From NCBI GenBank assembly GCA_936440205.1, contig OW387148.1:14377961-14441960 (forward strand): a stretch of DNA of 64,000 nt, in the 5' to 3' direction. The notes under the pieces were generated by a model. It saw only the letters and a list, made by a program, of their open reading frames with translations. It had not been told where the DNA came from and ran no database searches. Source of the DNA: Lepidonotus clava. Its lineage: Eukaryota; Annelida; Polychaeta; Phyllodocida; Polynoidae. Shown one piece after another: positions 1-10,690 of this stretch (position 1 is its first letter; every line of letters starts with the position of its first letter). The position numbers were made by a program, and so were the translations under genes.

Positions 1-1122
1 GGAGAGAGAGGCGAGCTGCTCGCCTGATACCCAGTGAGCAGTTCGTTGTGTGATTGTTGTCTCCTTCTCCAAGCAGAGTCGGTGAACCTGACCCTGGGCC
101 GCGGGTGACATCTGACATCGGGGAGGTGATTGACAGGTGACAGTCTGCCCCGTACACTGTGGGCCACTTGTCTCCGCCGTCCTTCCCACCAGCTCAGGGT
201 CAAGAGACAACTTCCTCCGTGAGATTTTATTGACAGCTGCCCTTTTCAGGTTATGTTACTCCTGGCCCGTCAATTCACACTATAAAAATACAGAAAAATA
301 ACATCCATGTTTCTCCTTTTTTTCATAATTTAAAAATTTGGTCAAAGCCAATCAAACGTTGTAGTTCAACTTCGAATAGGACCATAAAACTCCAAATATA
401 GAGAAGTCCACAACCTTTAAAATGATAATTTGTGTATATTTATTCTTCACTTCACAATTGGGATGGCAGCCCACAAAAACCAAGTTCCAATGAAATAGTG
501 TTGTGTTGACGCAGCTACAGGGTGGGTGATTACAGTACACCCGGCGGTAAACGGTAGCTGTCAATCACCCGGGAGTTATGATATCATACTCCCTCCGGGC
601 AGCTTGTTTACCCTGGGGAGCCCGGCCATAGTCTACCAGGTATAACCACCACTAGCCCTCTACCCACCCCTCTGGGAACCCCGCTGGGACGCCTCCAACC
701 CTGCCTCCTGCCAGAAAATAATTTGACAGGGCTCCATGTTGTCTTAAAGAAATAGCAGCACTGTTCTGAATAAATGTTGTCTTTGTCGTTGGATCTGGCC
801 ATGTTTCAAAGTAAATTTAAGCCGGATTTATCCAGTGACAGAAATATGCATCATGTTCTTCTAGACTAAACGGTCAGTTTAAGTCCCGGTTTAAGTCAAG
901 AGCATTCTTTTTAACTTATAATGTATTTCATAACTACATAAATTTCATAATATTAGAGCCTACAAATAGTACAACAATAAGTGCAACATCAATAACAACA
1001 ATATCAACAACAACGACAACAGTACTGGTGTAACAGGGAGAAAAGTAATTCATACACAAACTGGTGTAATAATACTCACCTCACCTCCCCCCCAACCTCC
1101 AAAGCAAACACCATGAAGTTGA
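1..1122. other. Noncoding DNA, no gene seen
   Basis: No reading frame here resembles a protein and I see no repeat shared with the rest of the window. The first 25 bases hold GCGAGCTGCTCGC, a near-palindrome whose core recurs in several GC-rich patches of the window. Positions 950-1030 are a loose CAA/AAC-rich low-complexity stretch. Confidence 0.6.
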
Positions 1123-1130
1123 AAACAAAC

Positions 1131-1562
1131 CCCGGGGGGGGCACTCAGTCTTTGAAGGTAGATACCAACTGCGAAACTACAGCCCCCCCTTTTTGGGCAT
1201 GGGAATACTCTGACAGCCCCCCCTTTTCAGGCTATTCCAGGGACAGCCCCCCTTTTTTGGGATAGGAATAGATCTAGTCTGACAGCCCCCCCTTTTCAGG
1301 TCTCCAAAAAGGCATTTGTTGACCAATTTTGTGGCCATTATTTGATTTTGGAACTCAATAATTTGATTAGAAGCATTATGAAATGGTTGAATGGTATACA
1401 ATAAACTGTTAATATAATGTAATGGACAATACATCATTGTCAGATCACCGTGATAATTTGACAGCCCCCCTTTTTTAACCCAAATTGGCGATTCACAGCT
1501 ACAGCCCCCGGAGGTTCCGACCGCAGTTGGTACCCATTTTCATACCGAGTGCCCCCCCCGGG
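1131..1562. mobile_element. hAT-like nonautonomous DNA element with 8-bp target duplication
   Basis: The ends are inverted repeats of about 45 bp: left CCCGGGGGGGGCACTC, then TACCAACTGCG inside; the right end (about 1516-1562) reads as the reverse complement of the same motifs. The element is flanked by the direct repeat AAACAAAC (1123-1130 and 1563-1570), an 8-bp target duplication as made by hAT and P superfamily transposases. There is no transposase frame. The interior carries six copies of an ACAGCCCCC motif starting near 1179, 1213, 1243, 1282, 1461 and 1500, most followed by a C/T run, so the middle is partly a degenerate tandem array. The superfamily is inferred from duplication length only; the G-run terminus is unusual for hAT. 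Confidence 0.75.
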
Positions 1563-1570
1563 AAACAAAC

Positions 1571-2028
1571 ATGGGTTGCCTCTTTAAACGACCAGAGGAA
1601 TTTTGTAACATTACAGTCGGCATGTGACCAGCTCATGCGTGGCGTGTATGAGTCAATGATGACGGGGCCGTGTGGTCACGGTACATAAAGACCACATCAA
1701 ACCCTACAACCTCCTCGCCATGATCGAGTCGGTTTTACCCCCAGGCCTGTCCCACATGTGCGCCATCCATCAGTAGGGGAGCAGCTCCGAGCAGCTCTTT
1801 GACTGGGAGTAAGTTGGCATGACGTCTGTATCATCTTCAGATCAGAGCAATTCATTACCCGGCCGATTGCCCCTCCTCCTCCCCCTCCCGTTACGGCTTT
1901 ATCACAACACCTGTCCCACAAAGTCACAAGTCTCAATGATACGCAGTCGGAGATTTCTCGACTGCTTTAGTATAAACCGTGTTTGTGTTCACAGCCCGGG
2001 TTCACTGTTACCCTACTTTTTGTGTTAC
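1571..2028. other. Noncoding DNA between two mobile elements
   Basis: No supported gene. It contains GAGCAGCTCCGAGCAGCTC at 1779-1797, a tandem of the GAGCAGCTC motif seen elsewhere in the window. The retrotransposon starts immediately after the TTAC at 2025-2028. Confidence 0.55.
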
Positions 2029-2944
2029 TGTCATAGTGTTATGTTATAGGCTGTACTAATGTAATGTACAAGTGTTGTATGAAATGATATATCATATAAT
2101 GTAACCACTAATATTGAATGATGTTATGTAAAATGTAATATGGAGTCTTTAGTGAAACTGGTATTAAGACAATATAAGTAAATACTAATAATGCAAAGAA
2201 ACGTAAAAGCATAGAACATTGGTGCAGTCCAGTCACTCGAAAGATTCAGCCATTCTCAGAACTGCTCAGTAAGCGTACGGGAAAACCCAACCCACGAATG
2301 GGAAAACCCCACCCGGAGGCAGAGCGCAGAAGGACATAACAAACTCGTAAAACTCCCATAACTTCTCTGACGTAGGACCCGGTCACGCCCCGCTCATGAC
2401 GTCAGAAGCCCTATGCGTAACTGGGATTCCCCAAAATAACATTATATTCCTGAGCACGTCATGGTAAACAAGATATTTTTAGAATACTGACATCATGGTC
2501 AGAGCAGCTAAAAGGGCCATGTTTGAGGCCCACAGCAACCAGAAGCCCCACGACATCAGAAGACTGCAGACCATCAGAAGTACCATCAAACCAGCCGACC
2601 CAGGGCAATCGCGAGCACCACCATCGCTAGGCACCTACATCTGCTGAGCCCCATTGACAGCTGCACTACTACTACAACACTCTAGTGCCATGAGCCATGC
2701 TCATATATCGGTAAGGCTGATTCTCGACTGAGACCTGCACCTCACCATAGTACTGTTCATTGTACTATTATATCAGTGACTGTTTATGATAAGAACTCTA
2801 TAACTATTAGGCTTCTGATATTCTACTGATTACTACAAACACCATCTATTCCATAGACTGTAATTCTTCTGGAATCTTATTATCAACAGTAATAAATATT
2901 GAATTATAAACAACTGTGTCTCCCCTACATTACACCATATAATA
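2029..2944 (+). repeat. 5' LTR
   Basis: It starts TGTCATAGTG and its end is set by where identity with the downstream copy stops, in CCATATAATA. It carries a full CRE palindrome TGACGTCA at 2397-2404 and a late AATAAA at 2891-2896 that could act in 3' end formation in the other copy. A possible primer-binding region (TTGGTGTGAGAC) starts within a few bases of the LTR end; I could not match it to a particular tRNA. Confidence 0.96.
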
Positions 2945-2973
2945 ACTTGGTGTGAGACACCCGGGTTTTCAAT

Positions 2974-4338
2974 GTGCCTATGTCTGGACGCAACCAACTG
3001 GTCAAGGCAGACGCACCCGTCCTATTGAGAGTACTAAAGGCACCCTCATTTGAATTCCCGCCCCTCAACGGCGACACTCATAGCCAAGCGGAGAAAATCA
3101 ATAGCCAGGCAGCCGTGCTCACTGACAGCGCATCAGTAATTACCAAGCAGTCAAATAAGGGACAGACCCCTAAAAGGGCCCGCCAGCGTGAAGAACGGGA
3201 TCAGCGGCAATTAAATCGCCAAAGCAGAAAGCTGGAGCAGCAGGCGCATAATCAGCAGGAGGAAGGGCATCTGCAACAACAACAGCAGCAGCAGCAGCAG
3301 CCAGAGCAGCAGCAGCTGGAAGAGGACCATCTGCTACTACAGCAGCAGCAGCAGCCAGAGCAGCAGCAGCTGGAAGAGGACCATCTGCTACTACAGCAGC
3401 AGCAGCAGCAGCTAGAGGAGGAGGAGCCCCAGCCGGGAAACCACCATCTGCAACCACAACAGCTGTACGACGACGATATGCCTGATTTAGACAGCGGCCT
3501 TTCCCTAAGCCATTTTCATGGCAGGGCCGATGAAGATGCGGAGGAGTTCTTAGAGAAGTTCCATGCATATATGGGACTTAAACCCAATACTGAGCCAGCA
3601 AGAGTCTTCCCATTAGTCCTTAGGGATGGAGCTTATATGTGGTATACTACACTTGAGGACGCTAAGAAGAATGACTTCACGGTAGTCAAAAGACTGTTTT
3701 TAGAACGTTATAAAGTGAATGCTGAACTAAATTTTGTGAAGGTGGGACAAATTTTCGATCAGAAACAAAAACCAAAGGAAAAAGTCCAGGACTTTATAGC
3801 ACGCATGAGGAAGGACAGCCAAACCGTAAAACTACCAGAGTCTGTTCAGATACAGGCAATTCTTAACGGCCTGCGACCATTACTAAAAGCCTATGTTATT
3901 CTACAAAAACCGAAAACACTAGATGAAATAGAAATCAGCGCAGTGTTGGCAGAGGCGTCAACAGCAGGACAGGAGTCAGAGACCAATCTCATGTCTGCGA
4001 TGGACGAACTGAGAGGACAAATCGCCGCCCTCACAGTGGCGACAGTAGGACGTGACCGACAGGGCAACAGGGACAGGTCAAGATCCAGGTCACGGGACAG
4101 ATCGGTCAGATGGGCTGACAGGTCAGACAGACAGGAGAGACCCCCAACGCCACATAGACAGCGCGACACACCACAGAACACCGGACGCGAGCAGCGTTGC
4201 TACAATTGCGGTGGTAAGTACAATCGTTACCATAATTGTCGGGCGCATGGTCTTACATGTTTCGGCTGTGGGAAAATAGGACATTTCCGGTCAGTATGCA
4301 GAACCGCTAAATCTGGTTCACAGGAAAACAGATACTAG
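2974..4338 (+). CDS. gag: Gag polyprotein of the Ty3/gypsy element
   Basis: A 454-residue structural protein that would form the virus-like particle and bind element RNA. Residues about 85-165 are rich in glutamine and acidic residues and include two identical 54-bp direct repeats (3301-3354 and 3355-3408), a sign of recent repeat growth. Residues about 180-315 fit the retrotransposon Gag capsid family, with a conserved FLEKF stretch and a DFIARMR helix. Residues about 370-400 are arginine- and serine-rich. The C-terminus has two zinc knuckles starting near residues 409 and 429; the second is a standard CX2CX4HX4C with CFGCGKIGHF, the first has altered spacing. The start is the first ATG of the frame and lies 30 bp after the LTR, so the leader is very short; the next ATG is two codons on. 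Confidence 0.93.
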   Translation: MPMSGRNQLVKADAPVLLRVLKAPSFEFPPLNGDTHSQAEKINSQAAVLTDSASVITKQSNKGQTPKRARQREERDQRQLNRQSRKLEQQAHNQQEEGHLQQQQQQQQQPEQQQLEEDHLLLQQQQQPEQQQLEEDHLLLQQQQQQLEEEEPQPGNHHLQPQQLYDDDMPDLDSGLSLSHFHGRADEDAEEFLEKFHAYMGLKPNTEPARVFPLVLRDGAYMWYTTLEDAKKNDFTVVKRLFLERYKVNAELNFVKVGQIFDQKQKPKEKVQDFIARMRKDSQTVKLPESVQIQAILNGLRPLLKAYVILQKPKTLDEIEISAVLAEASTAGQESETNLMSAMDELRGQIAALTVATVGRDRQGNRDRSRSRSRDRSVRWADRSDRQERPPTPHRQRDTPQNTGREQRCYNCGGKYNRYHNCRAHGLTCFGCGKIGHFRSVCRTAKSGSQENRY

Positions 4339-4341
4339 AAA

Positions 4342-7300
4342 TTGCCGTCAGTCTGTAGGAAAGCCAGGCCTGCAGATAGACGTAAGAAAGTTCAATGCTT
4401 AGCAAAGTCTCATGAGTCTCATAATGATTATGATAACACGCTTATTGCAGCTATTGCACATATGGACAGAAATTATGTAGAGGGTACGATCAAAGGTCAT
4501 TTTGTCAAAATGTTAGTTGATACTGGAGCCAGTATTAGTTGTATATCTACTGCCTACCTCAAAAGTATAGGTATCCCAGAAAGAAGTATTAAGCAAACAC
4601 AAACTATTGCAAGAGTGAGAGGAGTTGGAGGAGAAACCCATGATGTTATAGGTATCATAGAATTGAACATTTCAATTTCTGGTTATAGAGCACTTCACAA
4701 ATTTCATGTATTTAGACACCTTTACACTCCAGTCATTTTGGGATATGACTATCTCAAATCTCATAATGCCACAATCAATACAACCAACCAGACACTCGTC
4801 CTAGGAGATGGACTTGTTGCAGTTTCGCTATTACCAAAAGCTAAAGATGCAACCAAATTTGCAAGGTCACAAGCATGCGTTGTAGTTCCACCCAGGTCAC
4901 ACTGCAACATTCCACTTAGAGTATCAAAATTTAAAGAGGGCACTACCCTATTATTAGAACCAGTGCCACAGCTAAATTCACAACTCGGTCTTATGGGAAC
5001 CAAAACTCTTGTAGAAGTACATAAGCGGAGAGCAAATTATCTCCTTCTAAATCCTACAAATGCCACTGCATATATTAGAGCAGGCTATGTCATAGCCACT
5101 GCATCACAGGTTGACCCTGACAGCATAACAGAGTTTAATTGCAAGAATGAAACTGACACCGAACAGGTGTGTGGTGTTTACACCGGAACAACAGATGACG
5201 AAGATGTATATTTTAAAAAGGCAAAAGATTTGGGTGTGCAACTTGAAAATTCTGATCTTTCAGAAGTTGAAAAGAAAAGGGTAATGACTCTTATTGGGAG
5301 ATATCGCGATGTCTTCGCTACAGATCTTTCAGAATTAGGCCATACCGGTGTTTATGAACACAGGATAGAGACAACTGATGCACAACCAATCCGTCAGAGA
5401 TTTTATAGACATACACCAGAAGCTCGTAAGGAAGCTGAGAGACAGATCGGCGAGATGTTGAAACATGGCATAATTAAGGAATCCACATCTGAGTGGCACT
5501 TCCCAGTGGTAATGGTAAAGAAGCGAGATGGTACACTCAGGTTCACAGTTGACTATAGACGTTTGAATGCGATCACCAAACCTATCTCTTTCCCTCTTCC
5601 CCGAATGGAGGATGTCCTTGATACCATTGGACATGAAAATCCGCAGTATTTCACCATTGTAGACATGCAGTCCGGATTCTGGCAAGTGCCTCTATCCGCT
5701 TGTTCACGAGAAAAGAGTGCTTTTATCACTCCACAGGGCATCTATGAATGGACTAGGTTACCTTTCGGCTTAAGAAATGCAGCGACAACATACCAAAGTA
5801 TGATGTCACAAGTCCTGAGAGGCTTAAACTGGAAATTTGCTTTAGTGTACATTGATGATGTTTTGATATTTAGCAGAAATTTTGAAGAACATTTGAACCA
5901 TATAGCACAAGTATTTGACCGATTTAGACAAGCTAAGCTGACTCTTAAAGTCTCTAAGTGTAAATTTGCCACCCAGTCCGTCCAATATTTGGGACATACG
6001 ATTTCAAAACATGGAGTTCAGGTCGACCCACTCAAAACAAAGGTTATAAGAGAATTTCCAACCCCAAGGCATGCCCAAGATGTTCGTAGTTTTCTTGGGA
6101 TGTGTTCTTATTACAGAAAATTTATAAAAGGATATGCAGAAATAGCTTTGCCCCTAAACCAACTTCTCAGAAAAGATGCCAAATTTCAGTGGACAGATGA
6201 ATGCCAAGCAACATTTCAGAAATTAAAAGACTGCCTCATTTCACCACCCATACTCGCTTATGCAGACACAGGCAGAAGCTTCCAGATATCCACAGATGCA
6301 AGTAACCATGCAATTGGATTTGTACTTGAACAGCTTGATACCAATGGCAAGGCAAGAGCAATCGCGTATGGTGGCAGAGCACTGAGAGGTTCGGAATTGG
6401 CATGGAGCATAAGTGAGAAGGAATGCTTAGCAGTTGTAGAGGGAATCAAAGCATACCACCCATATCTGGCAAATGGTCACTTTGACATTTACACTGACCA
6501 CATTGCTTTAAAATGGCTACAATCAATGAAACAAATGACTGGCAGATTGGCCAGGTGGTCCCTGCTACTTCAAGGATACACATTTACCATCCACCACAGA
6601 CCAGGTAAGAAAAATACTGTGGCTGACGCGATATCCCGCCGCGAATACAAAGACAACCAAGCTGAGGTGGACATTGATATTTCTGAACCTGTACCAGTTA
6701 TAGCCATTGACACCAACACTGACAGTGAGACATCTGATTGGTTAGAGTGCAAGTTCATATACAATGAGCAAAGTCAGAGCAATGCAGAGTCTGAATTTCT
6801 AGAGAAAATAGAACTACCCGAAACTACTGAAGAACCCAGTGTCACCCTTATTGCAGAAGCTACAGACCTTAGAGCTATGCAAAAACAATGCAAAGATTGT
6901 GCCCCAATGATGAAATATTTAGAAGACCGTGAGTTACCATTAGACGATAAAGAAGCTCGACGACTCACCTTAGAGGCTGATCAATACGCCATACTCGATA
7001 ACGTCCTGTACCATATGTACTATAGAAGGGCGAAGGGTTTACCCAAAGCAGAGAGACTGGTCAAACAACTTGTAGTTCCAGAGCCATTGAGAATGGAGGC
7101 ATTACAGGCCTACCACGACTCACTCTTAGGAGGTGGTCACCAGGGATTCGAAAGAACATACCACGCACTGCGTAACAAATACTATTGGCCTCGTATGTAC
7201 AGAGATGTACATGATCACGTCCAGTCTTGTATAAAATGCCAGCAGTCCAAGAACAGACCATCCATAGTAAAAGCACCACTGAAACCATTGCCAATCGCTG

Positions 7301-8532
7301 AAATCTTCAGCCGTTGGCATATCGACTATTTGGGTCCAGTGACAACATCCAGTGAAGGGTACAAACATATCCTAGTAATAACAGATAGCTTCACCAAATG
7401 GTGTGAGGCCATACCTACAAAATCACAAGAGGCAACAGAGGTTGCTGAGGTATTGTATCGGGATATATTCACGAGGTATGGTGCACCTCACACACTGGTC
7501 AGTGACAGAGGACAGAACTTCATGTCTGGACTGATCAAGGCGCTATGCTCACTTTTCGATATAAAGAGGGTACACACAAGCAGTTACCATCCACAAACAA
7601 ATTCAGCGGTAGAGAGAATGAACAGCACAATAGCACAGTCGATACGGACCTTCGGAAAACTAGACCAAAAAGATTGGCCTACCTTGCTTCCAGGGATCAT
7701 GATGGCATATCGTGCCACACCTTGTACACAGTCCACCCAGTATTCACCTTATTTCATGGTTTTCGGCAGAGAAATGAATCTACCTTTTGATTTGAACTGG
7801 ATTCCAAAAGATAATTTAGGGCAAACAGCACAAGCACATTTGAATAAGATATTGGATAATTTGGAAAATGTTAGAAAAATTGCTACTGAAAACATAGAAG
7901 CGTCTCAAAAGAAATACAAAAAGTACTATGACACAAAAGTTAAAGAACCAAAATTTGAAGCAGGTGACAAAGTTTGGCTTTATAATACAAAAGTTCCAGT
8001 AGGACTTTCTAAGAAATTCCATAGAATGTGGACAGGTCCATTTTATATTACACAAAAAGGACCAAACTACACCTTCAAAGTGAGGTCTTGCACTGACAAC
8101 AAAGAAGTGAAGAGCCTAGTGCATGCTAACCGTCTGAAGATCTATAATGATCCTGATAACAGGCCAGTGCAACAACAACCTACTGATGAATCAGATAACA
8201 AGGAACCTGGTAAGGAAAATGAACACTCTGCGAACACTGAGACCAACGACCAGTCAACACCAACTGAATATGAGAAAGCCAAGTTGAACCCCAAACCAAG
8301 GGATCCCCAAAATAATGATTGGCATGAAATTGATAGAATTATAGCCTGTAAGAGGCAGAAAAGTGGCACGTTTTACCGTGTTAAATGGTCGGGCACAGGT
8401 ACCACTCAGTGGATACCAGCCGCCGATGTTTCCGATTTTGCAAAGAGAGAGTTCCATGTAAAGAGGACAGCCAGTGGTAAAAAGAGAAAAAGGCCACTTG
8501 GCAAACATAATTTCTTTGACAGGCCTGTGTAG
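4342..8532 (+). CDS. pol: Pol polyprotein: protease, RT, RNase H, integrase, chromodomain
   Basis: About 1,396 residues in the same frame as gag, with no obvious start of its own. Aspartic protease: LVDTGAS with DTG at 60-62. Reverse transcriptase: conserved fingers, LPFGLRNA, and YIDD at 503-506. RNase H: acidic residues in STDAS near 652 and YTDH near 719. Integrase: HHCC zinc finger (His 933 to Cys about 963), then D995, D1055 and E1091, an exact D,D-35-E spacing; a GPF motif follows (RMWTGPF). The C-terminus, about 1328-1375 (WHEIDRII through FYRVKWSG to QWIPA), matches a chromodomain, which in chromoviruses steers integration to marked chromatin. Domain assignments are from motifs; histone binding is inferred from the family. 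Confidence 0.97.
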   Translation: MPSVCRKARPADRRKKVQCLAKSHESHNDYDNTLIAAIAHMDRNYVEGTIKGHFVKMLVDTGASISCISTAYLKSIGIPERSIKQTQTIARVRGVGGETHDVIGIIELNISISGYRALHKFHVFRHLYTPVILGYDYLKSHNATINTTNQTLVLGDGLVAVSLLPKAKDATKFARSQACVVVPPRSHCNIPLRVSKFKEGTTLLLEPVPQLNSQLGLMGTKTLVEVHKRRANYLLLNPTNATAYIRAGYVIATASQVDPDSITEFNCKNETDTEQVCGVYTGTTDDEDVYFKKAKDLGVQLENSDLSEVEKKRVMTLIGRYRDVFATDLSELGHTGVYEHRIETTDAQPIRQRFYRHTPEARKEAERQIGEMLKHGIIKESTSEWHFPVVMVKKRDGTLRFTVDYRRLNAITKPISFPLPRMEDVLDTIGHENPQYFTIVDMQSGFWQVPLSACSREKSAFITPQGIYEWTRLPFGLRNAATTYQSMMSQVLRGLNWKFALVYIDDVLIFSRNFEEHLNHIAQVFDRFRQAKLTLKVSKCKFATQSVQYLGHTISKHGVQVDPLKTKVIREFPTPRHAQDVRSFLGMCSYYRKFIKGYAEIALPLNQLLRKDAKFQWTDECQATFQKLKDCLISPPILAYADTGRSFQISTDASNHAIGFVLEQLDTNGKARAIAYGGRALRGSELAWSISEKECLAVVEGIKAYHPYLANGHFDIYTDHIALKWLQSMKQMTGRLARWSLLLQGYTFTIHHRPGKKNTVADAISRREYKDNQAEVDIDISEPVPVIAIDTNTDSETSDWLECKFIYNEQSQSNAESEFLEKIELPETTEEPSVTLIAEATDLRAMQKQCKDCAPMMKYLEDRELPLDDKEARRLTLEADQYAILDNVLYHMYYRRAKGLPKAERLVKQLVVPEPLRMEALQAYHDSLLGGGHQGFERTYHALRNKYYWPRMYRDVHDHVQSCIKCQQSKNRPSIVKAPLKPLPIAEIFSRWHIDYLGPVTTSSEGYKHILVITDSFTKWCEAIPTKSQEATEVAEVLYRDIFTRYGAPHTLVSDRGQNFMSGLIKALCSLFDIKRVHTSSYHPQTNSAVERMNSTIAQSIRTFGKLDQKDWPTLLPGIMMAYRATPCTQSTQYSPYFMVFGREMNLPFDLNWIPKDNLGQTAQAHLNKILDNLENVRKIATENIEASQKKYKKYYDTKVKEPKFEAGDKVWLYNTKVPVGLSKKFHRMWTGPFYITQKGPNYTFKVRSCTDNKEVKSLVHANRLKIYNDPDNRPVQQQPTDESDNKEPGKENEHSANTETNDQSTPTEYEKAKLNPKPRDPQNNDWHEIDRIIACKRQKSGTFYRVKWSGTGTTQWIPAADVSDFAKREFHVKRTASGKKRKRPLGKHNFFDRPV

Positions 8533-9469
8533 TTGCATAATTGCATACTACAAGTTGCGGCTGGAGGTATGTTGTGTCTGGTAATGAAGGAAAGTCATGA
8601 AACAGGAATCATTAGGGTTCTCTTGTCACTTGGGAGACCCGGAGATACAAGTCATTGTCTGGCCATGGGTTTGTTCTCTGTTCCCTCCAAAATTCACTTC
8701 TGGTTATGTGCGCACTAAACAAATCATATTTCAGAACATTGGGGAACAGCTTATTGAAACCAAATAGAAATGCCTGCACACACCCCAGTACAACAAAAAT
8801 ATTGAGTCTGTTTGCAGACTATAGTTTGTACCAAAGTTGGAATTGTTCTTGCACTAATTGAAAAACTAAGGGAACTCGTAATTGACGAAATGAGCACTAA
8901 AGTAAGCAAAACCAAGCAACTGATACCCCAAGCACTGTTTCCAGAGGCTAGGGATCATTACCATCTTCTCCTATTTATTGGAGAGCTAAGGGTAGTGGGA
9001 TGACTGTAGGAAATGAGACAATAAGCAATGAATTCGTAACCAAAAACTGGCAATCGGAATTGAGACTTAAGAAAACGGCAGATTCCTGCCGGGCGCCCAG
9101 ACGAGGTAACAGTTGTACTTCGCTATCATTCATATACTGACATGTCACTCGTTATAACTGATGTACTTTCATGTATTGATATCCTTGTGTGTTATTTCAA
9201 CTTGCAGCATGCGCCTATACTATATTACTGTCTTTACCTTCCTATATACTAATCTTAACATTTATGAATACTTCTATCTACTGCGGTACTGTGTGATGTT
9301 GAAGCACCCCATAATAAAACTCTTGGTGCAATAGCTTATCATTGAAACTATTTCCTCATAGCAGAATTCGTAACATCGTGTATTAACCTGCTCGTATCTA
9401 TCTGAAAGTGTAAGCTTATGAAAAGTTTGCAAAGTTTGAGGACAAACTTCTTTTAACGTTGAGGAAAAT
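8533..9469 (+). other. Noncoding segment between pol and 3' LTR
   Basis: This 937-bp internal stretch has no frame with recognisable domains and no sign of env. The short purine tract GAGGAAAA just before the LTR is a possible but weak polypurine tract. Confidence 0.7.
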
Positions 9470-10385
9470 TGTCATAGTGTTATGTTATAGGCTGTACTAA
9501 TGTAATGTACAAGTGTTGTATGAAATGATATATCATATAATGTAACCACTAATATTGAATGATGTTATGTAAAATGTAATATGGAGTCTTTAGTGAAACT
9601 GGTATTAAGACAATATAAGTAAATACTAATAATGCAAAGAAACGTAAAAGCATAGAACATTGGTGCAGTCCAGTCACTCGAAAGATTCAGCCATTCTCAG
9701 AACTGCTCAGTAAGCGTACGGGAAAACCCAACCCACGAATGGGAAAACCCCACCCGGAGGCAGAGCGCAGAAGGACATAACAAACTCGTAAAACTCCCAT
9801 AACTTCTCTGACGTAGGACCCGGTCACGCCCCGCTCATGACGTCAGAAGCCCTATGCGTAACTGGGATTCCCCAAAATAACATTATATTCCTGAGCACGT
9901 CATGGTAAACAAGATATTTTTAGAATACTGACATCATGGTCAGAGCAGCTAAAAGGGCCATGTTTGAGGCCCACAGCAACCAGAAGCCCCACGACATCAG
10001 AAGACTGCAGACCATCGGAAGTACCATCAAACCAGCCGACCCAGGGCAATCGCGAGCACCACCATCGCTAGGCACCTACATCTGCTGAGCCCCATTGACA
10101 GCTGCACTACTACTACAACACTCTAGTGCCATGAGCCATGCTCATATATCGGTAAGGCTGATTCTCGACTGAGACCTGCACCTCACCATAGTACTGTTCA
10201 TTGTACTATTATATCAGTGACTGTTTATGATAAGAACTCTATAACTATTAGGCTTCTGATATTCTACTGATTACTACAAACACCATCTATTCCATAGACT
10301 GTAATTCTTCTGGAATCTTATTATCAACAGTAATAAATATTGAATTATAAACAACTGTGTCTCCCCTACATTACACCATATAATA
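9470..10385 (+). repeat. 3' LTR
   Basis: Same length as the 5' copy and identical to it by eye except for about one site. The CRE palindrome and AATAAA recur at the matching places. It is followed directly by TTAC, the proposed target duplication. Confidence 0.96.
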
Positions 10386-10690
10386 TTACTATATAGGTAG
10401 GCCACAGTAGGTCTATAATGTACAAGTATATCATGTCACCATTGTATTGAAAATAAACATTTCTTCATTTCCAAAAATACAAAAGATTAACCCTTCCATT
10501 GTTTCCGCTTCCTATAATTGTATTGTTTTCGATGTGTTCTCTTCATCAAAATACCATTGTGTATAGTCTAGCTTTCCCGGCTGGCTTCCAATATTGTTCA
10601 GCTGCAGTAGGCCCGGTAGTTCTGATTTGGATGGACATGAGGTTAAGGGGCCTCGTGAACAGTATATTATTTATTTTGACCTCCCCACTA
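10386..10690. other. Noncoding DNA between retrotransposon and long-TIR element
   Basis: About 300 bp of unremarkable sequence; no gene or repeat recognised. Confidence 0.5.

Larger units (their letters stand above)
2029..10385 (+). mobile_element. Ty3/gypsy LTR retrotransposon with chromodomain, apparently whole and young
   Basis: An 8,357-bp element bounded by 916-bp direct LTRs and flanked by TTAC on both sides (2025-2028 and 10386-10389), consistent with a 4-bp target duplication. The order is LTR, gag, pol (protease, RT, RNase H, integrase, chromodomain), about 0.9 kb of noncoding DNA, LTR. Pol domain order with RT before integrase places it in Ty3/gypsy (Metaviridae). There is no envelope-like third frame. 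By eye the LTRs differ at about one site in 916, so insertion was recent. The integrase-linked chromodomain is typical of chromoviruses, but I cannot assign a clade without a tree. gag and pol share one frame and abut, so Pol is probably made as a Gag-Pol product; the element looks whole. Confidence 0.97.

Noticed and set aside
3170-3568. 132-codon minus-strand frame opposite gag
   Set aside because: An alanine-rich shadow of the CAG/CAA repeats of gag.
8533-9469. Possible env gene after pol
   Set aside because: Only short frames (under 70 codons) with no signal peptide, cysteine pattern or membrane segment.
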